Assembly: GCF_000321045.1 (NCBI RefSeq)
Contig: NZ_HE578947.1
Location: 231,743 to 295,742 of the forward strand
DNA from: Phytobacter massiliensis JC163
GTDB lineage: Bacteria; Pseudomonadota; Gammaproteobacteria; Enterobacterales; Enterobacteriaceae
Length of the DNA: 64,000 nt
Direction: 5' to 3'
The translations under genes were made by a program, and so were the position numbers. Below, one piece after another: positions 1-11,400 of the stretch. Below the pieces are notes generated by a model that saw nothing but the letters and a program-made list of their open reading frames with translations, ran no database searches and was not told the origin of the DNA. The first letter of the stretch is position 1. Every line of letters begins with the position of its first letter.

Positions 1-1
1 C

Positions 2-319
2 CCGTCGCGGGATGTGCTTAAACATGTCACCAGCCGCTGGGGCGTGTTGATTCTGGTGGCGTTGCGCGACGGTACGCACCGGTTCAGTGATTTACGCCGC
101 AAGATGGGCGGCGTCAGTGAAAAGATGCTGGCCCAGTCATTGCAGGCGCTGGAGCAGGACGGCTTTCTCCGTCGCGTCTCATATCCGGTGGTGCCGCCGC
201 ATGTGGAGTACAGCCTGACGCCGCTGGGTGAAGAGGTGAGCGCGAAGGTGGCGGACCTGGCGGACTGGATTGAGCTGAACCTGCCGCAGGTGCTGGCGAA
301 TCATGAGGCTGCAGCCTGA
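2..319 (+). CDS. ytfH: HxlR-family transcriptional regulator YtfH, 3' part only
   Basis: The window begins inside this gene. The visible frame gives about 105 residues that match the body and C-terminus of E. coli YtfH (126 aa, from memory), so roughly 20 N-terminal codons lie upstream. The winged helix of HxlR regulators is visible: the stretch RFSDLRRKMGGVSEKMLAQSL is the recognition region, followed by the wing and the typical ending YSLTPLGEEV. A GTG at base 14 could be mistaken for a start, but homology runs through it (PSRDVLKHV). Target genes are unknown; HxlR proteins often sense electrophiles or redox state. It is transcribed toward cpdB, which faces it. Confidence 0.9.
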   Translation, partial: PSRDVLKHVTSRWGVLILVALRDGTHRFSDLRRKMGGVSEKMLAQSLQALEQDGFLRRVSYPVVPPHVEYSLTPLGEEVSAKVADLADWIELNLPQVLANHEAAA

Positions 320-320
320 T

Positions 321-352
321 TTACCCGGATGCGCGCACGTCGCTCCGGGTAA
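321..352. terminator. Palindrome between convergent ytfH and cpdB
   Basis: A 9-bp inverted repeat, TTACCCGGA and TCCGGGTAA, encloses a GC-rich loop and fills the gap between the two convergent genes. The CCGGATGCG core resembles the REP elements found elsewhere in this window. It probably serves as a bidirectional transcript end, although there is no clear run of T. Confidence 0.6.
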
Positions 353-359
353 ACCAACA

Positions 360-2303
360 TTACTTCCTTAAATCCAGCTGGTAGAGCGCAAAGCCGATGT
401 CGTCGTTGCCGACTTTTTTCATCGGGTACTGCGCTTTTTCCTTAATAAAGGCCGCCGCTTTGTCTGACGGCGAGGTTTCGAAGCGAATATCCAGCGCTTT
501 GTCGCTGTGGATGGGCGCTAACCGCCAGTTATTGTCCGCCGCCGGGTGGATTTCGCCAGCCCGTGCCGACTCGTCGCTTATCCACTTCGCCAGCACAGAG
601 CGGTTCTCATCCGGCGAGGCGAAGGCGATATGGCTGTCGCCGGTACCGGCAAATTTGCCGCCGTAGGCGCGGTAGTTATTGGTTGCCACCAGGAACAGAG
701 CGTTTGGATCGATGGGTTTGCCGTTAAAGGTGAGGTTCTTGATGCGCTCGGCCTGCGGATTTACGCTCTGACACTCGCCGTCGTAACGGGCGGGCTGCGT
801 CACATCAATCTGATACTGCACGCCGTCTATCACATCGAAGTTATAGGTGCGGAAGCCGTCCCAGTTGATCAACGCCTGCGGCTTATCGCTGTTGGGATCG
901 ATCTGGTTAAACTGTCCGGCGGAACACTCCAGCCACTCTTTTACCTCTTTGCCGGTCGCCTTCACCACCACCAGCGTGTTGGGATAAAGATAGAGATCCG
1001 CCGCGTTGCGGAAGGTAAGCTGGCCTTTCTCAACCTCGACAAAGCTTGCCGGATCGTTTTTACGGCCGCCCGCTTTGAACGGCGCGGCGGCGGAAAGTAC
1101 CGGCAGCTTCGCCAGATCCGGATCGCCCTGAATAAAGTGCTGCACGTAGGCGGTCTGCGCGTTGTTCACTACCTGAACGGTCGGGTCATCCTGCACCAGC
1201 GAGAGGTAGCTGTACATATTGTCAGCGGATTTGCCGATAGGTTTGCCGACAAACTCCCGGGTGGCGTCGTGAGAGGGTTGCAGAATGCTAACCAGCTTGC
1301 TGTCTTCCGCCGCCAGCGATTTCTTCGCCGCGGCGTCGTAAATGGGCCGCGCCTCGGCTTTTGACGAGGTAACCTGCCATTTGCCTCCGTCGTTGTTAAG
1401 TACCAGGTCCACTACGCCCAGATGATCGCCCCACATGCCCGGCATCACCGATGGCACGCCGTTCAGCGTACCCTTCTCGATATCCGCGCCTTTGATGCTG
1501 GCGAAATCTTTCGACGGGAAGACCGCATGGGCATGGCCGAAGAGAATGGCGTCAACGCCCGGCACTTCGCTCAGGTAGTAAACGGAATTTTCCGCCATCG
1601 CCTGGTAAGGGTCAGCAGAGAGGCCGGAGTGGGCGACGATCACCACAAGATCCGCCCCTTTTTCCCGCATCTCCGGCACATACTTCTTCGCGGTTTCGGT
1701 GATGTCATTTACCGTCACTTTGCCGCTCAGATTGGCCTTGTCCCAGACCATAATCTGCGGCGGTACAAAACCGATATAGCCAATTTTCAGCGTCTGCGGC
1801 TTGCCCTCGTTATCGGTCACCGCGGTCTCTTTAATAAGGTAAGGCGTGAAGAGGGGCTTTTTGCTTTTGGCGTCAATAATGTTGGCGTTAACGTAAGGGA
1901 ACTTCGCGCCGGCCAGCGCGTTATGCAGGTAGTCGAGGCCGTAGTTGAATTCATGGTTGCCAAGGTTACCGACGGCGTAATCCAGCGTGTTCATGGCCTG
2001 ATAAACCGGGTGTACTTCTCCCGCTTTCAGCCCTTTCGCCGCCATATAGTCCCCCAGCGGACTGCCCTGGATTAAGTCGCCGTTATCCACCAGCACGCTG
2101 TTTTTGGCTTCTTGTCTGGCGGCGTTAATCAGGCTGGCGGTACGCACCAGGCCAAACTTTTCCGTCGCAGAATCTTTGTAATAGTCAAAGTCCATCATGT
2201 TGCTATGCAAATCAGTGGTTTCCAGAATGCGTAAATCCACTGTTGCGGCCTGCACGCTGGCTGCAATCAGCGTGGCAAGGAGCGTTACACTAAACTTGAT
2301 CAT
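360..2303 (-). CDS. cpdB: 2',3'-cyclic-nucleotide 2'-phosphodiesterase / 3'-nucleotidase, periplasmic
   Basis: CpdB hydrolyses 2',3'-cyclic nucleotides and 3'-nucleotides in the periplasm, supplying nucleosides and phosphate. The 647-residue length equals E. coli CpdB. A Sec signal peptide covers residues 1-19 (cut after SVQA). The metallophosphatase domain follows, with metal-binding motifs TTDLHSN (about 29-35), [18 protein letters not shown] and GHAH. A 5'-nucleotidase C-terminal domain supplies substrate binding in the second half. I chose the ATG at 2303 because it is preceded by AAGGAC and begins the signal peptide; the open frame continues upstream by 60 codons that have no homology. 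It is divergent from cysQ, whose product also acts on a 3'-phosphonucleotide. Confidence 0.97.
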   Translation of the reverse strand: MIKFSVTLLATLIAASVQAATVDLRILETTDLHSNMMDFDYYKDSATEKFGLVRTASLINAARQEAKNSVLVDNGDLIQGSPLGDYMAAKGLKAGEVHPVYQAMNTLDYAVGNLGNHEFNYGLDYLHNALAGAKFPYVNANIIDAKSKKPLFTPYLIKETAVTDNEGKPQTLKIGYIGFVPPQIMVWDKANLSGKVTVNDITETAKKYVPEMREKGADLVVIVAHSGLSADPYQAMAENSVYYLSEVPGVDAILFGHAHAVFPSKDFASIKGADIEKGTLNGVPSVMPGMWGDHLGVVDLVLNNDGGKWQVTSSKAEARPIYDAAAKKSLAAEDSKLVSILQPSHDATREFVGKPIGKSADNMYSYLSLVQDDPTVQVVNNAQTAYVQHFIQGDPDLAKLPVLSAAAPFKAGGRKNDPASFVEVEKGQLTFRNAADLYLYPNTLVVVKATGKEVKEWLECSAGQFNQIDPNSDKPQALINWDGFRTYNFDVIDGVQYQIDVTQPARYDGECQSVNPQAERIKNLTFNGKPIDPNALFLVATNNYRAYGGKFAGTGDSHIAFASPDENRSVLAKWISDESARAGEIHPAADNNWRLAPIHSDKALDIRFETSPSDKAAAFIKEKAQYPMKKVGNDDIGFALYQLDLRK

Positions 2304-2494
2304 CAGAGGTGTCCTTTTTCGATCTAAGCCACAAAAGAGAATGATATTTACATTTTGTTGCTTACAGAATTGTGAATTCTGCCATGAAAAACGACACATA
2401 AATGCAACAACTATCACACCTGGCAGAATCAGACGTAATGCGATATAAGTAAAACAATGAGTTAGATCCCACTGCCATAACAAAGAGGTGGATG

Positions 2495-3241
2495 ATGTTA
2501 GAAGCGATTTGTCAGCTTGCGCGAGAAGCAGGCGATGCCATCATGCAGGTTTATGACGGTCACCAGCCGATGGAGGTGACCAGTAAAGCAGACGACTCTC
2601 CGGTCACGGCGGCGGATATTGCAGCGCATGGCGTCATTGCGCGCGGTTTGCAGGCGCTCACGCCGGACATTCCGCTGCTCTCAGAAGAAGATCCCCCCGG
2701 CTGGGAGGTGCGCCAGCACTGGCAGCGTTACTGGCTGGTGGACCCGCTGGATGGCACTAAAGAGTTTATTAAACGCAACGGTGAGTTCACGGTGAACATC
2801 GCTCTGATTGAACAGGGTAAGCCGGTGCTGGGCGTGGTTTATGCGCCGGTGCTGAAGGTGATGTACAGCGCCGCGGAGGGGAAAGCGTGGAAGGAGGAGA
2901 GCGGGGTGCGCAACCCTATTCAGGTGCGCGACGCGCGCCCGCCGCTGGTGGTCATTAGCCGCTCCCATGCGCAGCAGGATACTGAGCTACAGGAGTATCT
3001 AACCCAGCTCGGGGAACACCAGACCACGGCCATTGGCTCATCCCTGAAGTTTTGTCTGGTGGCGGAGGGGCAGGCTCAGCTCTACCCCCGCTTCGGGCCG
3101 ACTAACGTCTGGGACACCGCCGCAGGCCATGCGGTGGCGGTAGCTGCCGGGGCGCACGTTCACGACTGGCAGGGCCGGACCCTGGATTACACGCCGCGTG
3201 AATCGTTCCTGAACCCCGGCTTTAGGGTCTCTATTTACTGA
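2495..3241 (+). CDS. cysQ: 3'(2'),5'-bisphosphate nucleotidase CysQ
   Basis: CysQ removes the 3'-phosphate from PAP (adenosine 3',5'-bisphosphate), the by-product of sulfate assimilation, giving AMP. It belongs to the inositol-monophosphatase fold. Seen here: the metal ligands SEED (63-66), the signature DPLDGTKEF (83-91) and the distal motif WDTAAGHA. The 248-residue length is close to the E. coli enzyme. Two ATG codons stand in tandem at 2492 and 2495; the second has the better distance from the AGAGG ribosome site and matches the family start. The 3' end overlaps ytfJ on the other strand by 11 bases. Confidence 0.96.
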   Translation: MLEAICQLAREAGDAIMQVYDGHQPMEVTSKADDSPVTAADIAAHGVIARGLQALTPDIPLLSEEDPPGWEVRQHWQRYWLVDPLDGTKEFIKRNGEFTVNIALIEQGKPVLGVVYAPVLKVMYSAAEGKAWKEESGVRNPIQVRDARPPLVVISRSHAQQDTELQEYLTQLGEHQTTAIGSSLKFCLVAEGQAQLYPRFGPTNVWDTAAGHAVAVAAGAHVHDWQGRTLDYTPRESFLNPGFRVSIY

Positions 3242-3788
3242 GTAACTGACGCAGCAGGGCAACCACCTGCTGCGCCTCTTGCTGGGTTAACCCGCCGTCT
3301 TTGGCGTACTGCACCCGCCCGTCTTTATCCAGCACCACGACCGCCGATCCCTCTTCCTCAAGCTGCCAGGCTTTGCGCGCTACGCCATCGCTATCGACAA
3401 TAAACTGCGACCACGGATAGAGCTTTTTATTACTTTCAATGCTGCTGCGCACGAACATGGCCGAGCCGGGAATGGCGTCATCGGTATTAATGATGGTGGT
3501 GGTCTGGTAGCGATCGTGGGGGAGATTAGCCGATTTAATCGCTTCGACCAGCGCGGCGTTCTTCTCTTTGGCAGAGGTCCGACCGGCAATATGTTGTACA
3601 AGTCGCACTTTGCCAGGAAGCTGCGCGCTATTCCATTTTTTATAGCTAAACTTACCGTTATCGTAAAACAACTCCCCCCGGTCGGCGATGCCCACGGGCG
3701 GTACGCGCTGGTTGTTCTCAAAGTTATGCGCCTGCGCCAGAAGCGGCATCAGCAGGCAGCTCGCTGCCAGAATATTTCGTAAAGTCAT
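3231..3788 (-). CDS. ytfJ: YtfJ, periplasmic thioredoxin-fold protein of unknown role
   Basis: This is a 185-residue protein with a clear signal peptide (residues 1-20, cut after LLAQA), so it is exported. It matches the enterobacterial YtfJ family, whose structure is thioredoxin-like. The CxxC active site of thioredoxins is absent: no cysteine remains in the mature protein, so a redox role in the usual sense is unlikely. The C-terminal half ([22 protein letters not shown]) is the part typical of the fold. Function is unknown. It overlaps the 3' end of cysQ and is divergent from ytfK. Confidence 0.9.
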   Translation of the reverse strand: MTLRNILAASCLLMPLLAQAHNFENNQRVPPVGIADRGELFYDNGKFSYKKWNSAQLPGKVRLVQHIAGRTSAKEKNAALVEAIKSANLPHDRYQTTTIINTDDAIPGSAMFVRSSIESNKKLYPWSQFIVDSDGVARKAWQLEEEGSAVVVLDKDGRVQYAKDGGLTQQEAQQVVALLRQLLSK

Positions 3789-3843
3789 GGTGTTTCCTTG
3801 TAATGTTTGCAGGTGATCCGACCACTTGGCTTAACCTTTTAAT

Positions 3844-3908
3844 GATATGTGCGATCGAGGCACTTTTCCCGCAAGCAGGATGCCAGTTTGCGGGTGAACG
3901 CACATATC
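3844..3908. other. Nested hairpin in the ytfJ-ytfK intergenic region
   Basis: The 325-base gap between ytfJ and ytfK holds two nested perfect inverted repeats. The outer arms GATATGTGCG and CGCACATATC (10 bp) enclose inner arms CCCGCAA and TTGCGGG (7 bp). The structure is symmetric, so it could form on either transcript or as a cruciform. I see no run of T behind it. The rest of the gap (3909-4113) should hold the ytfK promoter; a TATAGT at 4025-4030 is the best -10 candidate. Confidence 0.5.
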
Positions 3909-4113
3909 TGTGTAAAAACGACGGCTTATACTGCTGACATTAACAAGCTGCAAAGAAAATTCTGAATAACTGTAATCAAAAGGTAAAAAACTTATACAGA
4001 CTAGGTGTCCTCAGGTTTCTGAACTATAGTCATTGAGCAACAAAATTTGCGCTCATCACTGTCGGGCCAAATGTGGCACCGCAAGGGCGTAATACTCAGC
4101 AGGAGATACAAAA

Positions 4114-4320
4114 ATGAAAATTTTCCAGCGTTACAACCCACGTCAAGTGGCGAAGTACGTGAAAATCCTGTTTCGTGGACGGTTGTATATCAAGGATGTT
4201 GGCGCTTTCGAGTTCGATAAAGGCAAAATCCTCGTCCCGAAAGTGAAGGATAAGCAGCACTATGCTGTGATGTCAGAAGTCAACCGTCAGGTTATGCATC
4301 TGAACACTGAGATGGCGTAA
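4114..4320 (+). CDS. ytfK: YtfK, small stringent-response modulator
   Basis: This 68-residue basic protein is almost identical in layout to E. coli YtfK (DUF1107). In E. coli, YtfK binds SpoT and tips it toward (p)ppGpp synthesis during phosphate or fatty-acid starvation. Nothing in the sequence marks a domain beyond the compact family signature [24 protein letters not shown], broken here into the helix 9-20 and the following strands. AGGAGA stands 7 bases before the ATG. A strong terminator follows, so it is a single-gene unit. Confidence 0.95.
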   Translation: MKIFQRYNPRQVAKYVKILFRGRLYIKDVGAFEFDKGKILVPKVKDKQHYAVMSEVNRQVMHLNTEMA

Positions 4321-4353
4321 TCACTTGTGCTATGCAGTAATCGCAGTAATAAA

Positions 4354-4376
4354 AACGGCTCCGTAACGGAGCCGTT
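4354..4376. terminator. Bidirectional terminator between ytfK and ytfL
   Basis: A 10-bp perfect stem AACGGCTCCG / CGGAGCCGTT has a 3-base loop. It is preceded by AAAA and followed by TTGGTATTTT, so it can end transcripts from both convergent genes. Confidence 0.85.
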
Positions 4377-4397
4377 GGTATTTTCAGGGGAAGGGAT

Positions 4398-5735
4398 TTA
4401 GCTTTCGCTCTGGTTCTCAGCGTCCGGCAGCTTCGGCGTTAACACCGTGGCTTTGGCGTCAATACGGGTCACCAGCAGCTGATCGATACGGTAGTTATCG
4501 ATATCCACCACCTCAAACTTATAGCCGGAAAACTTCACCGAATCGGTACGTTTCGGGATTTTTCGCAGCATATACATCATAAAGCCGCCGATGGTTTCAT
4601 AGTTGCCGGACTGCGGAAACTCATCGATATCCAGCACGCGCATCACGTCATCGATCGGCGTTCCGCCATCAATCAGCCATGAGTTTTCGTCACGGGCGAC
4701 GATCTGCTCTTCCAGCCCCTGGCCTACCAGATCGCCCATCAGCGTGGTCATGACGTCGTTCAGGGTGATGATACCCACCACCAGCGCATATTCATTCATG
4801 ATCACGGCGAAGTCTTCCCCGGCGGCCTTAAAGCTTTCCAGCGCTTCGGAGAGCGTCAGGGTATCGGGCACGATCAGGGTGTTGCGGATCTGCACGCCGC
4901 TATTAAGCGCCAGGCTCTGGTTGCCCAGCACACGGTTAAGCAGATCTTTCGAATCCACATAGCCCACGATGTGGTCGATATCTTCGTTACAGACCAGGAA
5001 CTTCGAGTGGGGATGCTGCGCCACTTTATTTTTCAGGCTCTGTTCATCTTCATGCAGATCGAACCAGATGATGTTTTCGCGGGAGGTCATTGAAGAGGGA
5101 ACCGTACGCGATTCCAGTTCAAAGACGTTCTCAATCAGCTCATGCTCCTGCTTACGCAGCACGCCGGCCAGCGCCCCGGCCTCCACCACCGCATAAATAT
5201 CATCCGACGTAATATCGTCTTTGCGCACCATCGGCAGCTTAAACAGACGGAAGATATTGTTGGCCATGCCGTTAAAGAACCAGACCAGCGGGCGGAAGAT
5301 AAACAGGCAGAAGCGCATCGGGTTGATGATACGCAAAGCCACGGCTTCGGGCGCAATCATACCGATGCGTTTCGGGGTGAGGTCGGCAAAAAGGATGAAC
5401 ATCCCCGTGACCACCGAAAACGAGATAATAAAGCTCAGGCGTTCGGCCAGTTCCGGCGAGACGACCTTAATGAGCACGTTGTAGAACGCCGGAGAGAAGG
5501 CCGCATCGCCCACGATACCGCCAAGAATGGCGACGGCGTTAAGGCCAATCTGCACCACGGTAAAGAAGGTGCCGGGGTTCTCCTGCATTTTCAGGATGCG
5601 CTGGGCGTTGATATTGCCATCATCGGCCAGCAGTTTAAGTTTGATTTTCCTGGAAGCGGCAAGCGATATCTCGGATAACGAGAAAAACGCGCTCACAGCT
5701 ATCAGACAGAGTATGACTAAGATGCTGTTTAACAT
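4398..5735 (-). CDS. ytfL: YtfL/PaeA, CNNM-type inner-membrane protein (polyamine exporter)
   Basis: The 445 residues show the layout of the UPF0053/CorC family: an N-terminal DUF21 membrane domain (about residues 1-190, four hydrophobic segments), a pair of CBS domains (about 205-330, with the second near LIVPDTLTLSEALESF) and a C-terminal CorC_HlyC domain (about 345-435). In Salmonella and E. coli this protein was described as PaeA, needed for cadaverine and putrescine efflux in stationary phase. The family name suggests divalent-cation transport, so a wider substrate range is possible. It stands alone, with its promoter in the 153-base gap next to msrA. Confidence 0.93.
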   Translation of the reverse strand: MLNSILVILCLIAVSAFFSLSEISLAASRKIKLKLLADDGNINAQRILKMQENPGTFFTVVQIGLNAVAILGGIVGDAAFSPAFYNVLIKVVSPELAERLSFIISFSVVTGMFILFADLTPKRIGMIAPEAVALRIINPMRFCLFIFRPLVWFFNGMANNIFRLFKLPMVRKDDITSDDIYAVVEAGALAGVLRKQEHELIENVFELESRTVPSSMTSRENIIWFDLHEDEQSLKNKVAQHPHSKFLVCNEDIDHIVGYVDSKDLLNRVLGNQSLALNSGVQIRNTLIVPDTLTLSEALESFKAAGEDFAVIMNEYALVVGIITLNDVMTTLMGDLVGQGLEEQIVARDENSWLIDGGTPIDDVMRVLDIDEFPQSGNYETIGGFMMYMLRKIPKRTDSVKFSGYKFEVVDIDNYRIDQLLVTRIDAKATVLTPKLPDAENQSES

Positions 5736-5888
5736 ATCTTATCCGGCTATTCGCCAGATCCTCGGAAGGGAAGTTGAAATATCCATGTGGTAAAACACAA
5801 TGAAAGCCGGTCCGAAGCGGTGAACCGGCAATTTCGAGGGGTAGTATAGCGTAAGGCCTGCTAACGCTGCCAGAGCATTAACTACCCG

Positions 5889-6527
5889 TTAGCTTTGCGG
5901 CGGCAGGCAGACGCCAATGCCGCCGATCCCGCAGTAGCCGTACGGATTTTTGTGCAGGTACTGCTGGTGATCGTCTTCTGCATAATAGAAGGGTGGGGCG
6001 GTGGCGATTTCGGTGGTAATAGCGCGATCGTCACCGGCGGCGCGCATGGCGGCCTGGAAACGCGCAAGACTCTCACGCGCGGCGGCGTCCTGTTCCGGCG
6101 TCAGCGGGTAGATGGCGGAACGGTACTGCGTCCCGTGGTCGTTCCCCTGGCGCATCCCCTGGGCTGGATCGTGATTTTCCCAGAAAACCTGTAGCAATTG
6201 CTCGTAGCTGACGACGGCCGGGTCGTAAACGACGCGTACCGCTTCGGCATGACCGGTCTGCCCGCTGCACACTTCCCGATAGGTTGGGTTTGGCGTATAG
6301 CCGCCCATATAGCCCGCCGCAGTGCTGTAAACGCCCGGCAATTGCCAGTAAAGTCGCTCCACGCCCCAGAAGCAGCCCATCGCAAAGTAGGCGATTTCCA
6401 TCCCCTCTGGTACGTTGGTCATGGAGTGCTCGTTAACGGCATGTAGCGTGGCGACAGGCATCGGCGTGTTACGTCCGGGCAGTGCATCCGACTGAGCAAC
6501 AAGGTGTTTTTTATCAAATAGACTCAT
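5889..6527 (-). CDS. msrA: Peptide-methionine (S)-S-oxide reductase MsrA
   Basis: MsrA repairs the S epimer of oxidised methionine in proteins, using thioredoxin. The catalytic motif GCFWG is present at about residues 50-54. The two resolving cysteines sit in the C-terminal stretch [14 protein letters not shown], as in E. coli MsrA. The 212-residue length equals E. coli. The start at 6527 follows GGGAGGCCTCACC; an open frame runs 32 codons further upstream without homology. It is divergent from tamA, as in E. coli. Confidence 0.97.
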   Translation of the reverse strand: MSLFDKKHLVAQSDALPGRNTPMPVATLHAVNEHSMTNVPEGMEIAYFAMGCFWGVERLYWQLPGVYSTAAGYMGGYTPNPTYREVCSGQTGHAEAVRVVYDPAVVSYEQLLQVFWENHDPAQGMRQGNDHGTQYRSAIYPLTPEQDAAARESLARFQAAMRAAGDDRAITTEIATAPPFYYAEDDHQQYLHKNPYGYCGIGGIGVCLPPQS

Positions 6528-6738
6528 GGTGAGGCCTCCCGGAATCACGAAGTGCGGTGAAGGTTGTAACGAAGCGTCTCTTTTAACACAATAAACGTGA
6601 TAAATGAGACTAGATTTAAACATAAGAAATATTTGGGGTATCGTCCGTTTTTCAATCCATATTTTGGATTTTTACAGGCCGTGGAGCGGCGTAGACGTTT
6701 CTTCCCGGGGTGGAAACAAGGGATATTCAGGAGAGAAC

Positions 6739-8472
6739 GTGCCAAAAATCCGTGTTTTATGCTTTGCCGGCCTGTTGCTGGCGAGCGATAGCGCCCTGGC
6801 GGCAAACGTGCGTTTGCAGCTGGAAGGGCTGACTGGCGCGTTGCAAAAAAATGTCCGCGCGCAGTTGTCCACCATTGAGAGCGATGAAGTGACGCCGGAC
6901 CGGCGCTTTCAGGCGCGCGTGGATGATGCCATTCGTGAAGGGCTAAAAGCGCTCGGCTACTATGAGCCGACAATTGTCTTCGATCTGCGTCCGCCTCCGG
7001 CGAAAGGACGCCAGGTTCTGATTGCCCGGGTCTCCCCCGGCGAGCCGGTGCGTATTGGCGGCACGAATGTGGTGCTCCGCGGCGGCGCGCGTACCGACGA
7101 CGATTATATCTCCCTGCTGAGCACGCGCCCGGCGACCGGCACCGTGCTTAATCATGGCGACTATGAGTCGTTTAAAAAGTCCCTGACCCGCGTTGCCCTA
7201 CGTAAAGGCTACTTTGACAGCCAGTACAACCACAGCCAGCTCGGCGTGTCGCTGGACCGGCATCAGGCTTTCTGGGATATCGACTACGACAGCGGGGAGC
7301 GCTACCGCTTTGGCGATGTTACCTTCGCCGGGTCGCAGATCCGCGACGAATACCTGCAAAACCTGGTGCCGTTTGAAAAGGGCGACTATTACCAGACCAA
7401 AGATCTGGGGGAGCTTAACCGTCGCCTGTCGGCTACCGGCTGGTTTAACTCGGTTATTGTCGCCCCTGAGTTCGATAAAGCGCGCAAAACCAAAGTGCTG
7501 CCGCTGAAAGCGGTAGTCTCGCCACGCATTGAAAACACCGTAGAGACGGGGGTGGGTTACTCCACCGACGTCGGGCCGCGGGTAAAAGCCACCTGGCGTA
7601 AGCCGTGGGTCAACTCTTACGGCCACAGCTTTTCCACCACAGCCAGCCTCTCCGCGCCAGAACAGCAGCTCGATTTCAGCTATAAAATGCCGCTGCTGAA
7701 AAACCCGCTCGAACAGTATTACCTGGTGCAGGGCGGCTTTAAACGCACCGATCTTAACGATACCGAGGCGGACTCCACCACCCTTGCGGTCTCCCGCTAC
7801 TGGGATTTGTCCAGCGGCTGGCAGCGCGCCATCAACCTGCGCTGGAGCCTCGACCACTTTACCCAGGCCAGCGTCACCAACACCACTATGCTGCTCTACC
7901 CAGGGGTGATGATTAGCCGCACCCGCTCGCGCGGCGGCCTGATGCCCACCTGGGGCGACTCCCAGCGCTATTCGGTGGATTACTCCAGCACCCTCTGGGG
8001 ATCGGATGTGGACTTTGTTGTCGCCCAGGCGCAGAACGTCTGGATCCGCACCCTCTACGATCGCCACCGCTTTGTGGCGCGCGGCAATCTGGGCTGGATC
8101 GAAACCGACGACTTCGATCGCGTGCCGCCGGATCTGCGCTTCTTCGCCGGGGGCGATCGCAGCATTCGCGGCTATAAGTACAAATCGATCTCGCCAAAAG
8201 ATGACGACGGCAAGCTTATCGGCGCCTCGAAGCTGGCGACCGGATCGCTGGAGTATCAGTACAACGTGACGGGGAAATGGTGGGGCGCGGTCTTCGTCGA
8301 CAGCGGCGAGGCGGTGAGCGATATCCGCCGCAGCGACTTTAAAACCGGCACCGGCGTCGGCGTGCGCTGGCAGTCGCCGGTCGGCCCTATTAAGCTCGAT
8401 TTCGCCGTTCCGGTGGGCGATAAAGACGAACACGGTTTACAGTTTTACCTCGGTCTGGGGCCTGAATTATGA
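6739..8472 (+). CDS. tamA: Outer-membrane translocation protein TamA (Omp85 family)
   Basis: TamA is the outer-membrane half of the TAM complex, which helps insert some outer-membrane proteins and, with TamB, supports lipid transport. A signal peptide covers residues 1-22 (cut at ALA-ANV). Three POTRA domains follow to about residue 265, and then a 16-strand barrel with the Omp85 loop-6 signature SIRGYKY. The protein ends in a C-terminal beta signal closing with leucine (LGLGPEL). The start is GTG, with AGGAGAG four bases ahead; it gives 577 residues, exactly the E. coli length. The in-frame ATG at 6604 would add 45 residues with no homology. The stop overlaps the tamB start. Confidence 0.96.
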   Translation: MPKIRVLCFAGLLLASDSALAANVRLQLEGLTGALQKNVRAQLSTIESDEVTPDRRFQARVDDAIREGLKALGYYEPTIVFDLRPPPAKGRQVLIARVSPGEPVRIGGTNVVLRGGARTDDDYISLLSTRPATGTVLNHGDYESFKKSLTRVALRKGYFDSQYNHSQLGVSLDRHQAFWDIDYDSGERYRFGDVTFAGSQIRDEYLQNLVPFEKGDYYQTKDLGELNRRLSATGWFNSVIVAPEFDKARKTKVLPLKAVVSPRIENTVETGVGYSTDVGPRVKATWRKPWVNSYGHSFSTTASLSAPEQQLDFSYKMPLLKNPLEQYYLVQGGFKRTDLNDTEADSTTLAVSRYWDLSSGWQRAINLRWSLDHFTQASVTNTTMLLYPGVMISRTRSRGGLMPTWGDSQRYSVDYSSTLWGSDVDFVVAQAQNVWIRTLYDRHRFVARGNLGWIETDDFDRVPPDLRFFAGGDRSIRGYKYKSISPKDDDGKLIGASKLATGSLEYQYNVTGKWWGAVFVDSGEAVSDIRRSDFKTGTGVGVRWQSPVGPIKLDFAVPVGDKDEHGLQFYLGLGPEL

Positions 8473-11400
8473 GTTTATGGAAGAAAATCAGCCTCGGCGT
8501 GCTGGCGTTTATCATCCTGCTGCTGGCGACGGTTATTTTCCTCGTCGGCACGACAAGCGGTTTACATATTCTGTTTAAGGCGGCTAACCGCTGGGTGCCG
8601 GGGCTGGAGATTGGCCAGGTCACGGGCGGCTGGCGCGACCTGACCCTGAAAAATGTGCGCTACGACCAGCCCGGCGTGGCGGTTAACGCAGGAGAATTAC
8701 ACCTGGCGGTAAAACTCGCCTGCCTGCGCGACAGCAGCCTGTGCGTGAACGATATCTCCCTGAAAGACATTAACGTGGTTGTCGATACCAAAAAGATGCC
8801 GCCCGCGGCGCAGGTTGAAGAGGAGGATAGCGGCCCGCTTGATCTCTCCACGCCGTATCCGATAACCCTGGGCCGGGTGGCGCTCAACAACGTTAATATC
8901 AAAATTGATGACACCACCGTGTCGGTTATGGATTTCACCTCTGGTCTGAACTGGGAAGAGAAGAACCTGACGCTGAAACCCACCTCTCTGCGCGGCCTGC
9001 TGATTGCGCTGCCGAAAGTGGCGGACGTGGCGCAGGAAGAGGTGGTGGAACCGAAGATCGATAACCCGAAGCCGGATGAACTGCCGCTGGGCGAGTCCTT
9101 AAAGCAGCTTTTCTCAAAGCCGGTATTGCCGGAAATGACCGATGTTCACCTGCCGCTTAACCTCAATATTGAAGAGTTTCGCGGCGAACAGCTACGCCTG
9201 ACCGGCGATACCGATATTACCGTCAGCAATATGCTGCTTAAGGTCAGCAGTATAGATGGCAACATGCGGCTCGATGCGCTGGATATCGACTCGACCCAGG
9301 GGACGCTGAACGCCACCGGTACGGCAAAACTGCAGAACGACTGGCCGGTCGACCTCACCCTTAACAGCACCCTCAACGTCGACCCGATCAAAGGCGAAAA
9401 GGTGAAGATTAAAGTCGGCGGCGAGGTGCGCAAGCAGCTTGAGTTCGGCGTGAATCTCTCCGGCCCGGTGGATGTGGTGCTGCGCGGGCAGACCCAGCTT
9501 GCCGAAGCCGGCCTGCCGCTTAATCTCGACATCACCAGCGAGCAGCTTTACTGGCCGTTTACCGGTGAAAAACAGTACCAGGCCGACGATGTCAAACTCA
9601 AGCTGACCGGCAAAATGACGGACTACACGCTCTCATTCCGCACGGCGGTGAAGGGGCAGGATATTCCGCCCGCCGCGATTACCCTCGACGGCAAAGGCAA
9701 TGAACAGCAGATCAATATCGACAAGCTGAGCGTGGCGGCGCTGGAAGGAAAAACCGAACTGAAAGCCCTGCTTGACTGGCAACAGGCCATTAGCTGGCGC
9801 GGCGAACTGACGCTGGACGGTATCAATACCGCCAAAACGTTCCCCGACTGGCCGGCGAAGCTGGACGGGCTGGCGAAGATGCGCGGCAGCCTGTATGGCG
9901 GTAGCTGGCAGGTGGATATCCCTGAGCTGAAGCTTGCGGGCAACGTGAAGCAAAACAAGGTGAGCGTTGACGGCAAAGTGCGGGGCAACAGCTACATGCA
10001 GTGGACCATTCCTGGCCTGCATCTGACGCTGGGGCGCAACACGGCGGACGTCAAAGGCGAGCTGGGGGTGAAAGACTTAAACCTCGACGCGCAGATTAAC
10101 GCGCCGGGTCTGGATAACGCCCTGCCTGGGTTAGGCGGTACGGCGAAAGGGCTGGTGAATATTCGCGGCACGGTAGAAGCCCCGCAGGTGCTGGCGGATA
10201 TCACCGCCAACAATCTGCGCTGGCAGGAGTTGCGCGTCGCCCGCGTGCTGGTGAAAGGCGATGTGAAATCCACCGATCAGCTTGGCGGCACGCTCAACGT
10301 GCGGGTGGAACGCCTGTCGCAGCCGAACGTCAATCTCAGCCTGGTGACGCTGGCGGCCAAAGGCAGCGAGAAGCAGCATGAGCTTGAGCTGCGGGTGCAG
10401 GGCGAGCCGGTGGCCGGGCAGCTAAGGCTGGCGGGCAGTTTCGATCGTGATGAGCAGCGCTGGAAAGGCACCCTCAGCGATACCCGCTTTACTACCCCTG
10501 TCGGCCCGGTAACGCTGAACCGCAGCGTCGCGCTGGACTATCGCAACCAGGAGCAGAAAATCAGCATCGGGCCGCACTGCTGGAGCAACCCCAACGCCGA
10601 GCTGTGCGTGCCGCAGACCGTCGACGCGGGCGCGGAAGGGCATGCGGTGGTCAATCTGAACCGCTTCGATCTGGCGATGATTAAGCCGTATCTGCCGGAG
10701 GTCACTCAGGCCAGCGGCACCTTTAGCGGCAAGGCCGACGTGGCCTGGGACACCACCAAAGAGGGGCTGCCTCAGGGATCGGTGACGCTCAACGGGCGTA
10801 ACGTGCGCGTCACGCAGATCATTAACGGCTCGCCGCTGCTGGTGGCGTTCGATCTGCTGAACCTGAACGCGCAGTTGAAAAACAACCGCGCCGACCTCGG
10901 CTGGACGATGCGCCTCAACAACAACGGCCAGTTCGATGGTCAGGTACAGGTCACCGATCCGCAGGGGCAGCGTAACCTGGGCGGCAGCGTCAACATCCGC
11001 AACTTCTCGCTGGCGATGGCGAACGCTATCTTTACCCGCGGCGAGAAAGCGGCAGGCCTGCTGAACGCCAACCTGCGCCTTGCCGGCAACCTGCAAAGCC
11101 CGCAGCTTTTCGGCCAGATGCAGCTTAACGGCGTGGATGTCGAAGGCAACTTTATGCCGTTTGAGATGCAGCCCAGCCAGCTGGCGATGAACTTCAACGG
11201 CACCAGTTCGACGCTGCAGGGCGTTGTGCGCACCCGCCAGGGGCAGATTAACCTTGGCGGTAACGCGGACTGGAGCCAGATTGATAACTGGCGCGCCAGG
11301 GTAACGGCGAAGGGCAGTGACGTGCGCATTACCGTGCCGCCGATGGTGCGGCTGGACGTCTCGCCGGATCTGGTGTTTGAAGCCACGCCGAGCCTGTTTA

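Noticed and set aside
3970..3987. Possible PhoB box upstream of ytfK (CTGTAAT, 4 bases, AGGTAAA)
   Set aside because: The first half fits well but the second matches only three of seven positions, and its distance from the -10 candidate is wrong for PhoB.
6604..6738. ATG-started N-terminal extension of tamA
   Set aside because: It would add 45 residues in front of the signal peptide; the GTG at 6739 has AGGAGAG ahead and gives the exact family length.
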